Source: an uncultured Prevotellaceae bacterium (lineage in GTDB: Bacteria; Bacteroidota; Bacteroidia; Bacteroidales; Bacteroidaceae). Taken from it: DNA of 17,828 nt. The stretch spans positions 1 through 17,828 of the forward strand of contig CALDLA010000026.1 in the NCBI GenBank assembly GCA_937898415.1. Direction: 5' to 3'. The notes beneath the pieces were generated by a model. It saw only the letters and a list, made by a program, of their open reading frames with translations, ran no database searches and was not told the origin of the DNA. A program made the translations under genes and the position numbers. This document shows positions 14,201 through 17,828 of the stretch, in pieces. The number at the start of each line of letters is the position of its first letter. Position 1 is the stretch's first letter.

Positions 14201-15151
14201 TGTCAGCGTGCTGCTGCCAGCGAACGTCGCCGCCTGACTTTCCAGTTGCGCCACCTCCTGTCCGTTGGCACCAGTCAGCACGGCCTGAACCTTCAATGGC
14301 GTCCTCACAGGCTGCTCGTCATAGCTTCTGACGGTCACCTCAATGTTCAGGTCGGCATCTCGGTAATCCTTGTCCAGATCGGTGGTCACATACCAGTCGA
14401 ACAAGCGGGTCTTGGGCGTGGCATAGAGATAAACATCGTCGAAGATGCCTGCCAGGCGCCAGTAGTCCTGACCCTCGAGATAAAAGCCGTCGCTGTATTT
14501 GATGACCTTCATGGCCAGTGTGTTGCGACCTTTCTTCAGATACCGCGTGATGTTGTACTCGGCAGGCTCCTGGGCACCCTCGTTGTAACCCACCTCCTGA
14601 CCGTTGACCCACAGGAATGAGGCCGACGCCACTTTCTCGAAGCGCAGGAAGACCTCCTCGCGGTTCCAGTCGGCAGGGATGGTGAATGTGGTGCGATAGG
14701 CTCCCGTAGGGTTGTAGTCACGCGGGGTCATCGGCGGGTCGGCCTGGAACGGTGCGGCTACATTGCGGAATAGTGGGTCGCCGTAACCTCTCATCTCCCA
14801 GTTCGACGGCACGTCGATGGTCGCCCACTTCGCGTCGGAGTATTTCTCCTCGAAGAAGTTGGCCGGTATCTCCTGCGGCGTATCGCCATAGAAGAACTTC
14901 CACCGTCCGTTGAGCAGGATATGATGTCCCGGAATGTAGTACGCGTGGGTTTCCTCCTGACCATACTCAAACACGTCGAGGTTCTCGATGAAATGATACA
15001 GGTCGTCAAACCCTCTTTTTTTCTCTGTCTGTCCCTGCCCCACCACCACGACGAGGGCAAGCAGGATGGTAATCAGGTTCTTCGACGGGCGAAGCGGCTT
15101 AGCCGAGCGGAACGGATTGAACTTTATGTCCTTGTAATTAATCTCTTGCAT
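11294..15151 (-). CDS. GH2 beta-galactosidase with LamG-like insert
   Basis: The 1285-aa enzyme would cleave terminal beta-galactose from host or plant glycans. Order: N-terminal extension (1-25), hydrophobic signal segment LITILLALVVVVGQG (26-40), sugar-binding and immunoglobulin-like GH2 domains (about 75-365), the TIM barrel with acid/base Glu493 in GNESGEGPN and nucleophile Glu560 in MDEYISVAGNSGG, then a LamG/concanavalin-like insert (about 635-815), then GTIWPDRTVQPEIYQMKK and the C-terminal galactose-mutarotase-like domain. The insert interrupts the segment that is continuous in E. coli LacZ. Residues 14-25 (FRSAKPLRPSKN) are encoded by double-hairpin repeat D and do not look like a normal start of a secreted enzyme. 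No closer internal Met is available, so this start is kept. It is probably exported, but the signal is not at the very end. Beta-galactosidase is likely; another GH2 beta-glycosidase is possible. Confidence 0.9.
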   Translation of the reverse strand: MQEINYKDIKFNPFRSAKPLRPSKNLITILLALVVVVGQGQTEKKRGFDDLYHFIENLDVFEYGQEETHAYYIPGHHILLNGRWKFFYGDTPQEIPANFFEEKYSDAKWATIDVPSNWEMRGYGDPLFRNVAAPFQADPPMTPRDYNPTGAYRTTFTIPADWNREEVFLRFEKVASASFLWVNGQEVGYNEGAQEPAEYNITRYLKKGRNTLAMKVIKYSDGFYLEGQDYWRLAGIFDDVYLYATPKTRLFDWYVTTDLDKDYRDADLNIEVTVRSYDEQPVRTPLKVQAVLTGANGQEVAQLESQAATFAGSSTLTLNMSKHIANPLKWTAETPNLYELKMYLVDAATGKRLSESTPEDARQDVGFKETEMRDNVFYLNGKPLKVNAQCSHMQDPDNGHAVTDELIKKDMTILKQFGFNGVRTSHYPPVPRYLEYAARYGLYIIDEAGVEAHATEWVSGDKRFIPMYRERVRRMVLRDRNQPAVLFWSAGNESGEGPNIGEVIDEGRKYDHTRWWMYGGNAYSHPAEDIIGPRYPTPLALDLRVGRHGDGDVRPSFMDEYISVAGNSGGMFDEMWRAVYTHERCIGGAVWDFVSPGLTQPARRLFDKSGHDVMAHIMGNAKLVTDARNRKNHVIDLSGHDEWVEIYRDDCLEITSNDITISFDVCPRKLISSCGSFVTKGEWQFGIEQKGKEQLMFYTNTDKAPEGEQNENRPFGRRSAANHKYELSAPLPSDWENKWHHVEARYDGKQMTVSIDNAQVAQMEAQGNIINAPFPVNIGRNEQTHGQDTRVYICDALMDNVIIADASGKLLNLDFEKEQQEGTYFSYGIGARTYGTIWPDRTVQPEIYQMKKSAQPISCTLLSADNGTVEIWNRNHFLNTSYYDMKWELYEDGVCLQQGTLNPDVAPLAKKVVTLSYSRPAIKPGCEYRLMITSSLKDDEVWAKKGHVMAWDQLELPWRQLAVPSDKTLGKAVLNHSNDTIVVSGDGFSYSFTPDGQLFSIKQAGKELLKSPLQMNVWRAPLALEVDGWDQWNIAYNNRKAWNGAQIANEFYSNNLNATTRIPISCQAFEADGQVYVNVRWFSQFGAPVNTSLDAYITGLRYSGFSEVYEYRINGDGTIALHHILEPEGSMPSLLPRIGLTMTLCDEMQQVKWYGRGPEENYPDRKTGYAIGIYEKKVDDMFEPYLIPQDCGLRCDNRWLDMSNGSGQGLRFAMDEPFNFNAYHYSTDNLTKAVYTYQLQQQDGITLNLDYNTTGVGCTACYVLPGYQVKPTRYERRLSIKPISK
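15078..15109 (-). repeat. double-hairpin repeat, copy D
   Basis: On the minus strand stem 1 is CGGC/GCCG around TAA (15095-15105) and stem 2 is CTTCG/CGAAG (15080-15094). AAC follows. Aligned to copy A over 30 bases, about five positions differ, mostly in loops. The beta-galactosidase reads it in frame as RSAKPLRPSKN. Confidence 0.65.
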
Positions 15152-15173
15152 TGCAATTCTCCTAAAATATGTT

Positions 15174-15182
15174 GCAAAGTTA
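15174..15182 (-). promoter_or_regulatory. -7 box for the beta-galactosidase
   Basis: The minus strand reads TAACTTTGC, matching TAnnTTTG, 23 bases before the ATG at 15151. A TTTTTCG stretch lies near the -33 position. Confidence 0.5.
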
Positions 15183-15222
15183 CACTTTTTTGCCGAATTA
15201 AGGCGAAAAAGGCGTAACTTTG
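15175..15222. repeat. imperfect palindrome with outward -7 boxes
   Basis: CAAAGTTAC at 15175-15183 is mirrored by GTAACTTTG at 15213-15221. Inside, TTTTTTGCC and GGCGAAAAA form a further imperfect inverted pair. Each outer arm is an outward-facing TAACTTTG -7 box. The rest of 15152-15307 holds no gene. Confidence 0.5.
15214..15221 (+). promoter_or_regulatory. possible rightward -7 box with no matching gene
   Basis: TAACTTTG fits TAnnTTTG, and TTTG at 15189-15192 lies 21 bp upstream. No plus-strand gene follows; transcription would run antisense to the TIGR04076 and VanW genes. It may only be the mirror arm of the palindrome. Confidence 0.3.
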
Positions 15223-15307
15223 TAGCTGAATTTGAGATTTATTAGTAAACGACTATGCCACGTAAGACAATATAGATAAAAAACTGATAATCCTACTTAT
15301 ATACGTT

Positions 15308-15610
15308 TTACTCTATCACCTCGATATAAAAGCTGAACGGGCGGAAACCGTCGTTGCAGCTGATCATTGCACTCATGGGATTTTTCATCCATCCGTCGTA
15401 GAAGTTGCCTTCACCTCGGGCTAGCGACTCCACGAGCTCCCGCATGGAGTACCACGCTGAAGGACACATTCCTTCAGGTTGTAGGCCGTCAATGGAAATC
15501 CACTGCTGGCCCTCCCTGACACCGCAGGTATGCTCAATCGGGTTCTCGTATTTTGCCATCAAGTCCTCATAGACCGTCTGGCGAATGGCTGTGATTCGTA
15601 CTTTGTTCAT
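15308..15610 (-). CDS. TIGR04076-family small cysteine protein
   Basis: The 100-aa protein matches the TIGR04076 pattern: a first cysteine at Cys29, EGQQW, then PEGMCPSAW with Cys49, and a final CNDGFRP with Cys85, ending in FYIEVIE. The three spaced cysteines suggest metal or redox chemistry, but the family has no known function. No signal peptide is seen. It starts three bases after the VanW gene ends, so the two are co-transcribed. Confidence 0.8.
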   Translation of the reverse strand: MNKVRITAIRQTVYEDLMAKYENPIEHTCGVREGQQWISIDGLQPEGMCPSAWYSMRELVESLARGEGNFYDGWMKNPMSAMISCNDGFRPFSFYIEVIE

Positions 15611-15613
15611 AAT

Positions 15614-16846
15614 TCAGTTTTTATGGGGAATAATTTCAAGACTTCCAAGTCCGTGCCGACAGTTATATGTTGAGATGGTGGCCACCAGGCGTTGAACCTC
15701 AGGGTCGTTGGCGTGATAAGTGAGTAGTTGGTTGATGAATTCCTCAGCCTTGTCGTGTTGTTTGTCAGCGTAGGTATAATGGCATGCCAACTTCGACAGA
15801 ATGCGTTTGCCATGAGGGTCAAATGAATAAACATTTTCGAGGACTTCCAAAGTTTTCTGATGGTCATGCTTATCATACAGATATTCGCAATATAATTGAT
15901 ACCAGGCAGCCTCGCAAAGCGGGTCTATTTCGAGTATCTGTTTCAGGTAATAGATATTTCTGTCGCTATCATGATGATATCCATTAGGTGAGTTCTCCTT
16001 CTCGCGAATACCGTCAAACACCTTGCTCAGCAACTGCCGTATGATTTCTTCTTTTTCGTACATCACCCGAGCATGGTTGGTGCGGATGAGCTGGCTTTCG
16101 AGACGCTTGCCGGATGTGCGGTCGATGATATCGCGATAAACCTCGCCGTTACGAAAGACCACACCGTTCTCTCTTGAGAAGAATTCGTTGTCGGCATGAA
16201 TGTGGAATGTGTGTGGCTGCTGCTTCGAGGCCCGGAGTTCACCGCACAGGTATTCTTCGTCCGTCCATAGTCGGAACTGATAGGTGTTCTGGGTGTCGTT
16301 ACGGAACCTATAGTCGATATAGTTGTATGAGATGCTGGTGCCGGTACCGAAGGGAATCTGTCGGCCAAAGTCGGGGAAGAGGTCGAGTCCGTCGTGGTGG
16401 TGGTGCTCTGTGATGGTCAGTTCACTGTGCAGCACGAGCCAGTGGAAGAGGTTCGACAGCTGACACATGCCGCCGCCGATGCCCTGCGAGGGCTTTCCTT
16501 TGGCGATGGTCAGTCCCTCCTTGTAGCCCTTCCGCTTGGTAGTCCGTCCAATGAGTTTCCAGACGGAGAACGTCTCCCCTGGATGGATCCTCAGCCCGTC
16601 GATGTGCTTCACCGCCAAGGCCAGGTTCGTTGCCTTGTTCTCCTGCAACTGCATGTTCACATTGCCTAGCCGACGGCGTATGAGCGAGTTATGGCGATAG
16701 ACTACCACAGGTAGCGACTCATCCGTCCGCTCTCTGGCAAATCGCGTATTCCGCAGCATATCCTGAACGTGGCGTTTCAGGATTTCCTTCTCCATCGACA
16801 GCCGATAGGTGAAGGGCGATATCTCGCAAAACAGTTTCCGTTTCAT
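15614..16846 (-). CDS. VanW-family protein with C-terminal TPR-like region
   Basis: The start chosen is the ATG at 16846 (MKRKLFCEISPFTYRLS), which fits VanW starts; an ATG at 16876 would add ten residues (MKNKQIIRKD). Of 410 aa, residues about 45-205 are the VanW domain: LPVVVYRHNSL, QENKATNLALAVKHIDGL, HPGETFSVWKLIG (88-100) and IGGGMCQLSNLF (123-134). VanW sits in VanB-type vancomycin resistance clusters, but its biochemical role is unknown and no other van genes are present, so no resistance is implied. Residues about 295-385 contain two or three helix pairs spaced like TPRs (YYLKQILEIDP, TLEVLENVYSFDP, AEEFINQLLTYHANDP). VanW alone is about 275 aa, so this is an extended form. No signal peptide is seen. 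Confidence 0.87.
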   Translation of the reverse strand: MKRKLFCEISPFTYRLSMEKEILKRHVQDMLRNTRFARERTDESLPVVVYRHNSLIRRRLGNVNMQLQENKATNLALAVKHIDGLRIHPGETFSVWKLIGRTTKRKGYKEGLTIAKGKPSQGIGGGMCQLSNLFHWLVLHSELTITEHHHHDGLDLFPDFGRQIPFGTGTSISYNYIDYRFRNDTQNTYQFRLWTDEEYLCGELRASKQQPHTFHIHADNEFFSRENGVVFRNGEVYRDIIDRTSGKRLESQLIRTNHARVMYEKEEIIRQLLSKVFDGIREKENSPNGYHHDSDRNIYYLKQILEIDPLCEAAWYQLYCEYLYDKHDHQKTLEVLENVYSFDPHGKRILSKLACHYTYADKQHDKAEEFINQLLTYHANDPEVQRLVATISTYNCRHGLGSLEIIPHKN

Positions 16847-16922
16847 GTCCTTTCGGATGATTTGCTTATTCTTCAATACTTAAAGTTTGTTCTTTTCTGT
16901 GAAAAGCGAATAAATTCGAGCG

Positions 16923-16931
16923 GCAAAATTA
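16923..16931 (-). promoter_or_regulatory. -7 box for the VanW operon
   Basis: The minus strand reads TAATTTTGC, matching TAnnTTTG, about 77 bases before the ATG at 16846. No clear -33 box is seen. Confidence 0.5.
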
Positions 16932-16963
16932 GTCAAATCTAGTTAATAACGGATAGAAATGCG

Positions 16964-16971
16964 TAACTTTG
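16964..16971 (+). promoter_or_regulatory. -7 box for the short-chain dehydrogenase
   Basis: TAACTTTG lies 31 bases before the ATG at 17003 and about 33 bases from the leftward box at 16923-16931, making a compact divergent promoter. The context GCGTAACTTTGT matches the rightward box at 15214. Confidence 0.5.
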
Positions 16972-17002
16972 TGCCATGTTTTAACAAAAGTTGGGACTGA
17001 GT

Positions 17003-17719
17003 ATGCAACAGGTGAAGAGAGCAATAGTGATAGGTGCATCGTCTGGTATTGGACTGGAGGTTGCAAAACTTCTGATAAAACAAGGCTGGACGGTGGGTGT
17101 TGCTGCACGACGTGTAGAACTACTGCAAGGCATTGGTGCTGCGGCTGTAGAACGAATAGATGTAACGGCAAATGAGGCTACCGAAGGATTACAGCATCTA
17201 GTCGGGAAGATGGGAGGCATGGACTTGTTCTTCTATGCTTCAGGCATTGGCAAGCAGAATAGGGAATTGAAAGAGGACATAGAACTGGCTACGATACAGA
17301 CGAACGGTGTGGGCTTTACGAGAATGATAGGCGAGGCGTACAGGTACTTCGCCAGTCATGGTGGGGGACACATAGCGGCTATTACATCCATTGCCGGTAC
17401 AAAGGGCCTTGGCCCCGCACCATCCTATTCTGCCACGAAAGCCATGCAGAACGTCTATCTGCAGGCTCTCGAACAGCAAGCTCTGAGCCGCGGGCTGAAC
17501 ATTCGTTTTACGGACATACGCCCGGGCTTTGTTGATACTGCTTTACTCAGCGGCGACTTCCATTACCCCATGATGCTGCAGCCTGACGAGGTGGCAAAAG
17601 AAATAGTATATGCCATCAACCACAATAAGCATATCCGTGTTATAGACTGGAAATATCGTGTGCTGACGGCCTTTTGGCGCAGGATTCCACGATGGCTTTG
17701 GCGTAGATTCAAGTTATAG
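17003..17719 (+). CDS. short-chain dehydrogenase/reductase
   Basis: The ATG at 17003 is chosen over an upstream TTG at 16991. The 238-aa product is a classical SDR: GASSGIG at 11-17 for the dinucleotide, AARR (34-37) after strand two, which favours NADPH, and a catalytic set of Asn101, Ser129 (ITSIAG), Tyr142 and Lys146 (YSATK). DIRPGFVDTAL (171-181) is also typical. The C-terminus WRRIPRWLWRRFKL is strongly basic and aromatic and might bind membrane. The substrate cannot be read from the sequence. It stands alone, with no terminator evident before the window end. Confidence 0.92.
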   Translation: MQQVKRAIVIGASSGIGLEVAKLLIKQGWTVGVAARRVELLQGIGAAAVERIDVTANEATEGLQHLVGKMGGMDLFFYASGIGKQNRELKEDIELATIQTNGVGFTRMIGEAYRYFASHGGGHIAAITSIAGTKGLGPAPSYSATKAMQNVYLQALEQQALSRGLNIRFTDIRPGFVDTALLSGDFHYPMMLQPDEVAKEIVYAINHNKHIRVIDWKYRVLTAFWRRIPRWLWRRFKL

Positions 17720-17828
17720 CAAACTTCACCATTGAATTAACGTGAAATTAACAAATATAACATATTTTATGAACTCGCGAATTCAACTGGCAAGTGCAAT
17801 CGCACTTTCTATTGTATGAAGTCCTCTT
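17720..17828 (+). other. right-edge intergenic segment
   Basis: The segment is AT-rich. It has a small ORF from 17769 reading MNSRIQLASAIALSIV that stops at 17817-17819, overlapping an ATG at 17816 (ATGA) that opens a frame running off the window (MKSS). A perfect six-base stem, AAGTGC/GCACTT around AATC, lies at 17792-17807. It could be a leader peptide with a hairpin before a coupled gene, or chance; too little sequence remains to decide. Confidence 0.3.

Noticed and set aside
15614..16846. Vancomycin resistance
   Set aside because: Only VanW is present; no vanH, ligase, vanX, vanY or VanRS genes are in the window, and VanW alone is not known to give resistance.
1..17828. CRISPR array, tRNA, rRNA or intact insertion sequence
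   Set aside because: No regular spacer repeats, cloverleaf, ribosomal sequence or transposase frame was seen on either strand.

Overview
The window looks like a chromosomal segment of an anaerobic gut-type Bacteroidales, most likely Prevotella/Segatella. The evidence is Bacteroidota-type promoters (TAnnTTTG -7 boxes, one with a TTTG -33 box at exact 19-bp spacing), no purine-rich ribosome binding sites, and familiar Bacteroidales gene types: NrfHA, a GH2 with a LamG-like insert, a DUF4369/TlpA lipid-phase thioredoxin, and a VanW protein. No tRNA, rRNA, CRISPR array or intact transposase was seen.

Layout. 1-527 is a regulatory-looking edge. It has iterated TTTCCCC motifs and a leftward consensus promoter for a gene outside the window, then a rightward promoter, a 33-codon leader ORF, two long hairpins and a 36-codon ORF. 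628-1710 (-) is an HTH_42/AlkZ-like protein. 1882-4281 (+) is a tight operon: cyclophilin, PLP aminotransferase, nitroreductase. 4282-4851 is decayed DNA. 10466 down to 4852 (-) is one compact run: nrfH, nrfA, a broken ResB/CcsA gene, a NimA-like flavoprotein, an MBL hydrolase and a TlpA-like thioredoxin. A Crp/Fnr regulator diverges from it at 10608-11273. 11294-15151 (-) is a 1285-aa GH2 beta-galactosidase. 15308-16846 (-) holds a VanW-TPR protein and a TIGR04076 protein. 17003-17719 (+) is a short-chain dehydrogenase.

How the genes work together. NrfH and NrfA would pass electrons from menaquinol to nitrite and make ammonium. The downstream ResB/CcsA gene should attach their haems, but here it appears to be an N-terminal piece of ResB joined to the C-terminal piece of CcsA, and it also carries a one-base frameshift. 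The TlpA-like protein at the operon end could be the thiol reductant for the same maturation route. The Crp/Fnr gene has an FNR-geometry palindrome (TTAAG-N4-CTTAA) centred about 41.5 bp before its predicted start, which suggests activation by itself or a relative.

The most unusual signal is a family of dispersed double-hairpin repeats (about 107-161 kDa-scale genes aside, these are only 32-43 bp) at 114-145, 707-740, 4723-4758, 6807-6849 and 15078-15109. Both stems differ between copies by paired, compensating changes. Two copies are read as protein: the C-terminal tail of the flavoprotein and the N-terminal extension of the beta-galactosidase.
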